Assembly: GCA_000697335.1 (NCBI GenBank)
Contig: JNEM01008745.1
Span: 1 to 17,120 of the forward strand
Length of the DNA: 17,120 nt
DNA from: Conidiobolus incongruus B7586
Taxonomy: Eukaryota > Entomophthoromycota > Entomophthoromycetes > Entomophthorales > Conidiobolaceae
Reading direction: 5' to 3'
How positions within the stretch are numbered: position 1 is the stretch's first letter; every line of letters begins with the position of its first letter. Positions 1-9,539 of this stretch are shown here, piece by piece. The notes under the pieces were generated by a model that made no database searches, was not told where the DNA came from, and saw only the letters and a list, made by a program, of their open reading frames with translations. Position numbers and translations under genes: made by a program.

Positions 1-1502
1 TAATATTTTAACTAAAATAAAAAATATTCTTTAATATATTTTTTTATATAATTATTAAAAAAACATTACTAATTAAAATTAATCTTCTAAATTATATTAA
101 ATTATGAATAATATTATTTTTAACTTTAAAATGACAAATTTGTAAATAAATGGTAATTTTAAATAAAATATGATTTTTATAAACTATTTAAGGATTTTAA
201 ATGATTTTTTTTGGGTTTAGGGTTGAGCTTTAATAATATTAAAATAGAAGACTTATGAAAAACACTATTAAGTATAAATAAAATTAAAATTCCATAATAA
301 ATTTTTAAATAAATATATATTAATAAAATATTTATTATTAATTAATATATAAATATTATGAAAATATTAATTCTCTTAAATATTTTGTTTATAATTAATT
401 TTTTAAAACTAATAATATATTTGAAAAATTAAAATTTAAATATTTTGCCATTATTTTCTTTGCTAACTAATAACTAAATAATACATATATTATATTATAT
501 ATTAATTATACTAATTTTAAATTTTTGTAGTTTTTAACAATTTAAAAATTATTAACTGTTAATAATATTATCAATTTCATTTCGAACGTAGTTGATATAG
601 TTAAAATTTAAAAATACTTAGTTTACAAAATAAAAATGATTAATATTAGTATATAACCTTTGTTTGGTAATTAATAAAATGTAATAATCTTTATTTTTTA
701 ATGGTTAATCTTCACATGTTCATATTTACCTAAAATATATTGACTTTAATTCAAAATTTAAAAAAAAATAATTGAAATAGCTCAAAATAGGATAATCATA
801 ATATTAGTTCTTTTAAGAAAATAAAAAATATAGTAATATTTAAAAAAATTTTATAAACTTGAATTTTGTTAATAAAATTCATTTCTGAGTGTAACTTGTC
901 ATTTTTTTAAAGTAATGATTACATAATATATAATAACTCTAAAGTACTTGATAATTAATATTACCTGTACCTAGTTCAAAAAACCATAATTATGTTATTT
1001 AATCCCCGCACCGAGAACCTCTATAATAAATTAATCTAACATAATTTAATTTTATATTAACACAAATTTCCAAATTGAATAATTTTTTTTAAAAAAAATT
1101 AAACACAAATTAATAAAATTATTTAAATTTAATTATTGAATATAATAACTTTAAAAATTATAATAATATAATAATAAAAAAAATTAAAGATATAATATTT
1201 TATTATATTGAATAATAAAATATTAATATTTTTTAGAATTAGGATTATATTTATTATTTTTATTAATATTAATCAAAATAATTAATGCAATTATTAACAC
1301 AAAATCCTCAATTGTGATAAATAAAAAAATTCAATGCCAGTTTAAACAAATAAATTAAAATTGTTTTATTCAAATTAATAATTAAAAATTAGCGAATATT
1401 ATGATTAAAGGTGATTTTAAAGGTTATTAATTTAGGTTAACTATTAATGGGTAGGTATTATTCACAATGGTTATGTTCAAAGCAAGTGATAAGATAGTGA
1501 AA
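1..1502. other. AT-rich intergenic DNA, no gene seen
   Basis: This stretch is almost wholly A/T, with many short runs of T, A and TAAT-like words and no open frame of coding character on either strand. One small GC-rich patch (about 1003-1019, with CCCCGCACCGAG) stands out, but it forms no cloverleaf or other structure I can support. The last 60 bases lie just downstream of the ArfGAP-like gene and probably hold its 3' UTR. Confidence 0.7.
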
Positions 1503-2740
1503 TTAACTTGAGATTAACTTCTCTTTGAAGCTGGTTAGATTTTTCCAATTTAATTTGGTGAATTGCGCCAAATTAACTCCTCTCGTTGATTGCAAGTTTT
1601 TGTTGAATTTGGGATTACCTATACCTCCACTCTTGCTAAGTGGAAAGAAACGTCCTTCTGACGGGTCTCCAATGAGGACTGAGGTTTGATTGGGCATGCA
1701 AACATCTGGTAATTTCTCATTCACGGGAGATTCAACCACAGTAGAAGAAGATGCTTCGGATGGACTTTTGCTACCGTAAGAATTTATCAGGTCCATTGTG
1801 GATGAGTCACCATTCGTGCATACCTTTAACTTGGGTCTGATGTGGGTAATTTCGGTGACAGAGTCAGAGCTTTTAGTCATTTTAAAAATGCTCATTTTGA
1901 TGTATGAGTCAGGATGAGAAGCTTCTCTCAAGCTAGACACTTTGTGGATGGTTTTTGACTTTGATAATCCGACCGAAGCTACACTTTGGAAGGATTGGGT
2001 TTCTTGGAGGGGATGAGATGTTTCGGATAATCTTCGATACCACCTTTGCTCTTGGTATTTATGCAAAATATGCTGTTGTAATTTTTGTATATCAATTGGA
2101 TTTGTTGCCCAAGTCATTTCGCCAGTCCAATCGTGTAGCCACACAGTTTTGGCTAATGCATTTCCTCCGCTTAATTGAGTTCTTTTAATATCATCCTTTG
2201 TGAATTGTTTGCTGGTAAGAGGTAATACTTTATGCTTAACACAAGCTAAAAGCTCACAACATTGGTAACATACAAAGGTATAGGTAGTTAAATTTAAACA
2301 AGTAGATTTCTAAATAGCAATTAATTAATATGGAATATTAAACAATAAAATTTTTAACTACTTACGTTGATTAAACAGTCAAAACAAACATTATTACAAT
2401 TCAAGCTAACTAAATCGATCAATACTCTAAAAAATTCAAATTAATACCAATATAGCAATAATTGAAAAGTCAAATTATTACTGATAAAAGCAATCCATTT
2501 CAACTTGAGCATTTTGGAAACTCATGAATGAACAATTTTAAATGATATAAAAGAAAAAAATTAGATTAGGTCTTATTACTATAATTATTAAATAAAAAAC
2601 ATGTTATAGTTAAGACTTCCATACCTTTTATACTTTTCAAAAGATGTTGATAATGATTTGATTTGGTGATCTTTGATGACCCTGCCAATTTCATGCAGTT
2701 CGTTGATTGGTCCAATTAAATCAACCAGAACCTCACACAT
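1503..2740 (-). CDS. AGFG-like ArfGAP zinc-finger protein, four exons
   Basis: Rebuilt from splice sites as complement(join(1503..2309, 2366..2426, 2482..2520, 2625..2740)), 340 residues. Introns are 2310-2365 (donor GTAAGT), 2427-2481 (donor GTAATA, acceptor TTTTTTAG) and 2521-2624 (donor GTATGG, acceptor CATGAG); all junctions keep frame. The ArfGAP domain covers about residues 50-165. Zinc ligands are C66, C69, C86 and C89 in exact C-x2-C-x16-C-x2-C spacing, followed by SGGNALAK (119-126), a WLHDW segment and KYQEQRWY (156-163). That ending matches the AGFG1/HRB branch, where the domain closes with KYEKKRWY. ArfGAPs bind Arf GTPases and stimulate GTP hydrolysis in vesicle traffic. Here the region after the fourth cysteine (CELLACVKHK) lacks the usual arginine finger, so GAP activity is doubtful (inference). 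Residues 166-340 are Ser/Thr-rich, without FG or NPF repeats. The family call is firm. Exon 1 (38 residues, EVLVDLIGPINELHEIG) is less certain: the protein may instead start at the ATG at 2523-2525. Confidence 0.82.
2310..2365 (-). other. Intron 3 of the ArfGAP-like gene
   Basis: A 56 bp intron with donor GTAAGT and acceptor ATTTAG. It lies in phase 0 and splits the zinc finger between the first and second cysteine pairs (after N72). Removing it restores the C-x2-C-x16-C-x2-C spacing exactly, which is strong support for both boundaries. Confidence 0.85.
2427..2481 (-). other. Intron 2 of the ArfGAP-like gene
   Basis: A 55 bp intron with donor GTAATA and acceptor TTTTTTAG. Splicing joins CA and A into a Gln codon, so that CFYQ continues into VLIDLVSLN. 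This helix normally precedes the first zinc cysteines in AGFG-type domains. Confidence 0.75.
2521..2624 (-). other. Probable intron 1 of the ArfGAP-like gene (104 bp)
   Basis: The donor is GTATGG after AAAAG. Inside lies a CTAAT branch-like word followed by a T-rich tract, and the first AG after it is the proposed acceptor CATGAG. The phases of the flanking exons fit. It is longer than the other introns, the donor is not the best consensus, and the acceptor overlaps an in-frame ATG, so transcript evidence would decide. Confidence 0.55.
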
Positions 2741-2871
2741 TAAAAGAGTAATTAAACAAATTTAATCGAATTAATATATTTTCCCAGTTTAATTATATGA
2801 AAGAGGACAGTATCAACCCTGTCTCCTTCAATTTGAATTTATATTGATTGAACATAATAATGCGAAATCCG

Positions 2872-2879
2872 CTTTTATA
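2872..2879 (-). promoter_or_regulatory. TATA box of the ArfGAP-like gene
   Basis: On the minus strand this reads TATAAAAG, a full consensus match. It lies 139 bp upstream of the ATG at 2738-2740 and about 355 bp from the later ATG at 2523-2525. The nearer distance resembles that of the other genes here, which favours the longer gene model. An ATG at 2853-2855 falls too close to the box to be within the transcript. Confidence 0.55.
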
Positions 2880-5800
2880 AGTTACATAGGTGTTAAAATT
2901 CAATAAATATGAAAAATTATTTAAGTACATAATTTAACATTTATTAAGTGAAATTATCAAAAAATTGAATAGTTTAATCAACAAAGGAGAATTGAGTATT
3001 TGAATGAATTATAATTTCAAATATATTTGAAATTAATAATGATTATCATTATAAATCTGGTTACTCTCTCCATATTAATTAGCACCTTTATTCAGTAATC
3101 GACATTGTTTTGTCCATTTGTTACAAACGAATCGGATTATTTTATTGAATAATTAAGATTAAAAAATTTATTTATGTTTATAACTCCAAAATTGAGTTGC
3201 AGTTTTTGGGATTCAATTATAGTAAATTTAATTGAAAACATTAATTATAAGTTAAGCAAGATTATTAACATTATTATAAAGTAATTTAAAATAAAGGACT
3301 CATAATATAATATTCAATAAGCTAATTAATATTGCTTTGTTGAGTATTATATTAACTTACATTCATTATTTCTCATGTCATCTGTATGAAAAGGATTCTT
3401 AATCGTTTCATTATTGAGATCATTCATTTCAGGTTGTTAAACATTTAATTTATTATGAGAAAAATAAAATATTGAATATCCTTAGATTATTGATGGAGTA
3501 AAACAATATATGTTGATATATATTTAAAAGACGATTAGATTGAATAATAAAGTTTCGCTTAATATGCTATTGATCTTACATTATATATTGATGGATTCAT
3601 AATAATACGTTTGTTCATTTATATTAATTATAATAAGAAAGCTTTTGAATACAAAGATCTCTTTGTGATTGTTAAATTTTAACTGGTGTAATTATGAGCT
3701 TTATGATTTCATTTCTTTGTATTTAAAAATGATTTAACACAATTTTTACTTTAATAAAATCATTATTTGAAAAAATTATGATTATTATTATTATTTTATA
3801 TATTAATATAGAAGAATTTAGATTATTTGGAACAATAATGCTAAATAGGATATTACTGTTTATTCATATAAATTTATAAATATTAATAACTCAAATATTG
3901 ATCTGAAATTCAATTAATATAATATAATTTTGAATATAAGATGTTGCCAAGTATATTTTTTTAAATTAATTTTTAATAAATATATTTATTGTGTCTATAT
4001 TAATAACACTATAAATTAATATATTGCCTAAAAATTAGCTTATATACAATAGTGTTCTTATATCACATTGTGAATATTAATTAAATTTAATATTTAAAGT
4101 AAATTATTTGAATGCTATTTAATGAAAGTATATAAATAGAATATTAAAAATGGAACTAATAAATTATCATGTTGTATTTCATTATTGAAAGTTATTAAAT
4201 AATATTTTAAAAATCTTAATAGTATTAATATTTATAGAATTAAAATTGAGGTTTCCTTTTATAAACATTATTGATTTGAAAATTAATGATTTAAAAAAGA
4301 TGCTGCCATATTTAATGAATTCTGAAATCATTTTAATCAATTGAAATTATTTATATAAATTAAATAAAATAAAGAATATATATAATATTTAATATTATCA
4401 AAATTAAATCAAATGTATTATCATTGAAAACAGTAATATGATGGAAATAATTTGAAATTTATAAAATTAAAAGATTAATTATTGTTTATAGAATAACACT
4501 AACATTCAAATAAGAGTTATTTTAACAGCAATTTTAAATCATTAATATTTATCAAGTTAACAAAAATATAAAATATAGAATATATATGACATCTAAAATG
4601 AAAAATATTCTGAAAACTTACAATTATATAAAGCTATATACGATTAGCTTTACTAAAAATGGATCAACCTTAAAATGATATTATTATACTTTTTAATATA
4701 ATTAATAAAATCATATTAATAAATAGAATAAATACCTGTTTTATTCAAGTGTTAATATAATATAACGATAAATTGCAAAATATATTTAGTACAAGTTTCG
4801 GAGTACAATCAAATATAAATTTTTATTTATTAAATAATATTTGTATTTTGATTAAACATTACAGAATCACTCAATTTTTGTATTAATTATACACTAATTC
4901 AAATTAAAGTCAGTAATTGGGTTTGTCCAATCGTTTAAAAAGGAATATGTGATAACTTGATCCTTATGATGCCAGCAAATTTTTTAATATAAATTGCATA
5001 CAAATAATTCTTGATAAAGTTAACTGATATAAATAGAAATAGAGAAGAATTATTTTTAGAAATAATAAGGATACAATTTGAGTGTTAATAGTAATGTAAA
5101 CCCATTTCAATTACTTTGAAACAATTTTATTATTAATTTTATTTTTTATATTTTGCAAATATTAATGAAAGAAATTAGATTTAAAGAATTATTTTGATTA
5201 CGAAATTATAAATGATAAATAAAGCGTAATAATAAATTAATAATATCGCCAATTATTTATCATATATTTATATCTTCTTAATCTATCAATTTTTTAAAAC
5301 ACCACTCCATTGTGTAATATTTATAATGATTTTCCATTTAATATTTGCCATTTTTATATTTATAATTATATAAAAATATATTCAAATTGAAATATAGTAA
5401 TGATGATATAATTAAAAATGAACTATATTATATTTGATAATAAATTTATAATTTTTAAAAAATTAATTAATCCATTATTTAATATATTATCATTCATATT
5501 TCAAATAAAAAATTATTTAAAATTATATTATATTTATGATTATAAAAAAATTTAAATTTAATATAAATGATAAAATAATAAATGGAAATAGTATGTCCAA
5601 GTTTAATAATTTGAAATATATCATATGATACTGCAATTGATAACTTATATATATTCTTAAATTTTAATTAAAGCAAACTATGTATAAGACTTTAATGTTA
5701 GCTATAAACAATATAAGACATCATAATGAATTCTAATTCATGAACATATATACATTAAATCAATCTAGATATTCTTGAAACTGCATAATTGTTAGCATTG

Positions 5801-6211
5801 GTACATACTGTAAAATGCGAACTTTGCCTTGAGTATATTATGTTAACTGAATCAGATGATAAATGCTATTATTACATCCAATATATTGTATATGTTACAT
5901 TTATTAAATACTATACCTGTGGCAATATCACACATAATACTTTGTAACAATGAGATGATATAATTAATTTATTTAATAAGGACAATTCTTTGTTGTATAT
6001 TCTCGATCCACACTTTGAATACTAATATTATCAACTAACTTTAGTGTTTTATAACCAGTTAAAAGCCAATATTTATAGATAAAAGATAACAAGAATTAAA
6101 TATTTAACTATGTTTATTGAACAATAAAAAATTGAATATTTTATTAAATATTATTCTATTTATTAAGAAAATTTAAGGAGTACAAAGTTATTATTATAAG
6201 TCAGGTGTATC

Positions 6212-6315
6212 TTAAAGTGAATATTGATTACTATAAAAGTGCTGAATATACAATTTTTAAAAATATATATATATATATATATATATTATATTCAATATTA
6301 ATCACTTTATAATAA
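6212..6315. repeat. Imperfect inverted repeat around an (AT)12 tract
   Basis: The left side holds TTAAAGTGAATATTGATTAC and then CTATAAAAGTGCTGAATATA. The right side (about 6286-6315), read on the minus strand, gives TTATAAAGTGATTAATATTGAATATA, which resembles both left segments. The loop is the AT microsatellite. It could fold as a cruciform or be the relic of a small inverted-repeat element. No target-site duplication is evident. Confidence 0.35.
6263..6286. repeat. (AT)12 microsatellite
   Basis: Twelve perfect AT units in the loop of the imperfect inverted repeat. Such tracts slip easily and are likely to vary in length between strains. Confidence 0.9.
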
Positions 6316-6428
6316 ATTGTATTTATTATAAAAATTGATTGAATATTTTTTTTTATAATTTTGAAATTTTAAAAATTTTATCAAAATGTTTAATATATTA
6401 ATGATAAATTATAATTATATATACTATA

Positions 6429-6452
6429 ATATATATATATATATATATATAT
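6429..6452. repeat. (AT)12 microsatellite, second copy
   Basis: A second perfect tract of twelve AT units, about 140 bp downstream of the first and of the same length. It has no convincing inverted repeat around it. Confidence 0.9.
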
Positions 6453-6716
6453 TTGATTAATGATTAAATTATAGTTTATTTCTATTAATTAAAAGGAGTT
6501 AAATCTCTTGGGATAATCTAAATAGTTTAATTGTTAAGTGTGTGTGATAAATGAAATGACTAAAATATGTAGGAGATATTGAATAATGTACCATTTCAAA
6601 TTAGCCGTAAACCACATTCTATTACAATGAATTCATTGAATAGTGATACTTGACCAGTAGAATCGATATTGTTGATAATTATTTACACAAACTGTTGTGG
6701 TGAGGAGAAAATCAGT

Positions 6717-7100
6717 CTACAAACTCATTGGTCGATTAAATAAAGGGGAAGGTAAATTGTATTCCCTCGTATCTTGTTGGCTGATGAAGGAGCTCGAATC
6801 ATCAAAGGCTTGAGCGAATGTAGGTAGATTTGTTTTGGAGTTGAAGTCGGGAGAGTCATTAAAAGGATATTTTGCACGCTTTTTGAAGCTTAGAGATCTG
6901 GAAATATAGTTGGAGAATGTGACGACGGGTTTAGTGAATGAATTGGTGCGTCGATGCTTTTTGGAGGGCTCTGGTGGGCTTAGGAATGGATTTACTGGAG
7001 CTGGTGTGAATTCGTCACTTGATAATAACTCTTGACTTCCCTTGGATTTACCACGCTTTAAAGAGAACTTAGGTAAAATGGATCCAAATTTAATTGCCAT
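6717..7100 (-). CDS. Small basic Ser-rich protein, function unknown
   Basis: A single-exon frame of 127 residues. The ATG at 7098-7100 is the first Met after an in-frame stop four codons upstream. I do not recognise a family. The protein is basic and rich in Ser, Pro, Phe and Lys, with no membrane segment or signal peptide. Visible short motifs are NPF at 37-39, an EH-domain ligand in endocytic proteins; SPPEPS at 41-46; and two basophilic-kinase or 14-3-3-like sites, RRTNSF (50-55) and SRSLSF (67-72), each with Arg three residues before the Ser. Such motifs are common by chance, so a trafficking or signalling role is only a hint. The GC content well above the flanks, the TATA box and the repeated CCAAT composite upstream support a real gene. 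It is divergent from NAF1, 1049 bp away. Confidence 0.72.
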   Translation of the reverse strand: MAIKFGSILPKFSLKRGKSKGSQELLSSDEFTPAPVNPFLSPPEPSKKHRRTNSFTKPVVTFSNYISRSLSFKKRAKYPFNDSPDFNSKTNLPTFAQAFDDSSSFISQQDTREYNLPSPLFNRPMSL

Positions 7101-7240
7101 AATGATATGTTATGTAATATGATATATAAGATTATATACTATAGATAAGCTATATAGTTAAAGATATATATTTGAATAAATAAAAACAAAAATATCTAGA
7201 TTATAAGAATAAAATCTAGAAATGTGAGGACTACTTAGGG

Positions 7241-7248
7241 CTTATATA
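7241..7248 (-). promoter_or_regulatory. TATA box of the small basic-protein gene
   Basis: On the minus strand this reads TATATAAG, a full consensus match, 148 bp upstream of the ATG at 7098-7100. The spacing resembles that of the ArfGAP-like gene. Confidence 0.55.
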
Positions 7249-7303
7249 GTTCCATTTTCATAAAATTAAGATCTTCATAAAAATCTCCCTTTAAACTCGA
7301 ATT

Positions 7304-7375
7304 TCCCCCTATTCCAATAACGCCTAAATTATTCAGTAATTAAATTTATAGCTTAATTCCACTCCCCATTCCAAT
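7304..7375 (-). promoter_or_regulatory. Twice-repeated C-run/CCAAT composite element
   Basis: On the plus strand TCCCCCTATTCCAAT (7304-7318) and TCCCCATTCCAAT (7363-7375) are near-identical and 59 bp apart. Each joins a C run to a CCAAT box. The second runs into the palindrome CCAATTGG (7371-7378), so a CCAAT box is present on both strands there. The first contains CCCCT, the complement of the AGGGG stress-response element known in yeasts. The pair lies 55-135 bp upstream of the minus-strand TATA box, where activator sites are expected, and more than 650 bp from the NAF1 TATA box. CCAAT boxes are bound by the HAP/NF-Y complex in fungi; binding here is inferred. Confidence 0.5.
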
Positions 7376-7378
7376 TGG

Positions 7379-8042
7379 CTAATTGTGTCAATATAGGAAA
7401 TTTTTTTGATTAGTTGACAATTATTTTGATTTTAACTTAATTCAATATTCAATACTAAAATGCTGCTGTGAACACTCTTTCACGAATAGTTCATTTGTTG
7501 TGAATTTTAAATTTAATGAGTTTAGTGTTTTTATAAGTAATAAAATTTAATTGCATTAATTATTCCGTTTAAATCAATATCTATAACTAATTCAACTATT
7601 AGAAACTTTTCAAAATAATTTTTAAACCAATAAAATTATATAATTATTTAACAGATAGTAAAATTATATCATTTAACTAAACTTTTATTGCTCTTTTAAA
7701 TATTTAATTTTGTTTTCTTTTGTTATTGATTGTTTAACTAAGAACAGTAAGAATACTTATAAACGTATTTAACCATTTTAAATATTCTTTTGTAAAAAAG
7801 TTGATTATGTAGTAATTATGATGGAACCATATAAAATTTTTTGAATTAGTTCAATTGATTTTTAATATTAAAATATTCAGTATTGATAAGAAAAAAATAT
7901 TCACTCAAATCATGGTTTTTTTACTTGGAAAGATTTTTTTAAAATTTTTATTTTGAGTGATTCTATAAAAATTTAAAATTCGCATAAATTAATAATTGTT
8001 CTTTATTGAGACAAATCTAAATTTTCATCCCATAATTTTCAG
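7379..8042. other. AT-rich part of the divergent intergenic region
   Basis: This separates the promoter of the small minus-strand gene from that of NAF1. It is mostly A/T with T and A runs. I see no gene or clear operator beyond the promoter elements listed separately. Confidence 0.6.
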
Positions 8043-8050
8043 TATAAAAA
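8043..8050 (+). promoter_or_regulatory. TATA box of NAF1
   Basis: TATAAAAA, 107 bp upstream of the NAF1 ATG at 8150. The A-rich leader just before the ATG (ATAAATA) is typical of an AT-rich fungal 5' UTR. Confidence 0.5.
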
Positions 8051-8149
8051 TAGTATTAAATAAATATTAATATGAAGTTTTGATTTGTAGTTATATTTAA
8101 TAAAATACCACAAATAATAATAACCACAATTAAATTATAAACATAAATA

Positions 8150-9282
8150 ATGGACATTAATAACTCAACAAACATACCAAACAGTGAACCAGTAAATTCA
8201 GAACTTCAAAATCAAGATAACTTGGATATTTTGAAAAATGATAGCGAAATTCAAGAAATTATAAATGATATTACAGCAGATAATGAAATTTGCTTCTCTC
8301 CTATAGTTAGCGAAAGTGAAGATAACCAAATGGATCAAAGCAACACTCTCAAAATCGATAACATTGAAGAAAATTTGGATAATGAGGATAATGATCAGCA
8401 AGATAAAGAGGTCGAAACTGAAAGTTCTAATGAAGATTTTTATGAAGATGATGGATTTAACAATCAAGTTAATGTTGAAGAAGCTAATGATGATTCTGAA
8501 GATGATTTTATGAATGCTGATAAAGATGTTCAATATGATTCTGACGTGCCCGATATACCACTTTCAAGGTAATTAATAAATTAATTATGTTTAATCCATT
8601 TTTGCTTATTATTTAATATAGCGCCAATTCTGAAAATGACTCGGATTCTGAAGAATCTGTAAACCTTGACGATCTCGAGGATTTCGACGAAGGTCCTAAG
8701 CCAACCCAACCAATATTAAGTGAACACGAGGCGAAGATCATATCAGCTCCAGAATTGCCGTCAGAACCACTTCCCTTGGACACTCCAATTCATCCCTTGG
8801 GTACAATATACTCCAACATCAGCTTGAATGCTACAACATGGAACGTTGTAGTTAAATCATCTCCTCAATTCAATCACTTTGCACTCGATCTTGACAGTAC
8901 TCTAGTTCTCAGTGACTTAACTATTCTCGGAACAGTTCACGAAACATTTGGTCCAGTTCACGATCCTTGGTACTCCGTACTCGTTCATGCAGATCGTGCC
9001 TCCCAATTCAAAGAAGGTACTGAAGTTTATTTCGTTCTCAATCTCAGCAAACCCGTCGAAATTCAACAACTCCGCAAGATGAAAGGCAGTGATGCTAGCA
9101 ATTTGTACGACGAAGAAGTAGGTGAACACGAATTAGAATTCAGTGATGACGAAGAAGAACAACTCTACAAGAAGCACAAAAAAGCTGAGATGAGGGCGAA
9201 AAGGATGGGAAAACAACAGGATGTCGATTCTCAAGATCAAAAACAGCATGAAATGAGAAATATCAGAGTTTATGATATTTAA
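8150..9282 (+). CDS. NAF1: NAF1, H/ACA snoRNP assembly factor, two exons
   Basis: join(8150..8568, 8622..9282), 359 residues. Naf1 binds the pseudouridine synthase Cbf5/dyskerin and nascent H/ACA RNA in the nucleus and is later replaced by Gar1, giving the mature snoRNP that pseudouridylates rRNA. Residues 1 to about 165 are an acidic, Asn/Asp/Glu/Ser-rich, probably disordered tail. The Gar1/Naf1 core runs about 198-290: it opens with PLGTIYSN, contains TVHETFGPVHDPWY (244-257), the family's G-x-[IV]-x-E-x-FGPV-x-x-P-x-Y strand pair, and is followed by KMKGSDASNLYDEE (GSDAS at 295-299) and FSDDEEE (313-319), both hallmarks of Naf1 rather than Gar1. A Lys-rich helix (KKHKKAEMRAKR) follows. Gar1-type GGR/RGG repeats are absent. 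The protein ends soon after this, without the long Pro/Gln-rich tail of many Naf1 proteins. The family call is secure. Confidence 0.95.
8569..8621 (+). other. NAF1 intron (53 bp)
   Basis: The donor is GTAATT after TTTCAAG and the acceptor is ATATAG. Without splicing the first frame stops at once. Splicing joins AG and C into a Ser codon and continues the acidic stretch (ANSENDSDSEESVNLDD) into the Naf1 core. Confidence 0.92.
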
Positions 9283-9539
9283 ATATTTATTTAACTAGAA
9301 CTATTACTTATATCTTTGTAAATTATTTTAACTAATATATAGATATTATATTAATCTTTTATACTACACTTTATTTTACATTATTTTAGTCAAATTTATA
9401 CTTGTTTTATCCAAATTTATTAGGATTGATTTAGATAAATTTATAATCGCTATGATTGCTAATTAATAATAAATCATTTCTTAAGTGAATTATTAAATAC
9501 AAAATTGGAGTGGAAAACTTAGATCTAATTTTGACCTTG

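Larger units (their letters stand above)
2880..6716. other. Long AT-rich intergenic DNA
   Basis: About 3.8 kb of very AT-rich DNA between the ArfGAP-like gene and the small basic-protein gene. I find no open frame with coding character, no tRNA-like fold and no transposon ends. It contains two (AT)12 tracts and an imperfect inverted repeat, listed separately. The final 130 bases (about 6590-6716) are richer in GC and probably form the 3' UTR of the minus-strand gene that follows. Confidence 0.65.

Noticed and set aside
1003-1019. A GC-rich patch with CCCCGCACCGAG, considered as a tRNA arm or other RNA stem.
   Set aside because: Neither strand gives paired T and acceptor arms or a T-loop consensus at the right spacing.
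2247-2275. A GTATGT...TTTTAG pair inside the zinc-finger exon, considered as a further intron.
   Set aside because: It would be only about 28 bp long, would break the frame and would remove two zinc ligands.
2795-2855. A 20-codon minus-strand frame (MFNQYKFKLKETGLILSSFI) upstream of the ArfGAP-like gene, considered as an extra first exon.
   Set aside because: Its ATG lies only about 17 bp from the TATA box, so it would fall upstream of the likely transcription start. There is also no convincing donor.
8198-8533. A minus-strand open frame of 111 codons opposite NAF1 exon 1.
   Set aside because: It is the antisense shadow of the Asp/Glu/Asn-rich tail, giving an Ile/Phe-rich nonsense protein. 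NAF1 is certain on the plus strand.
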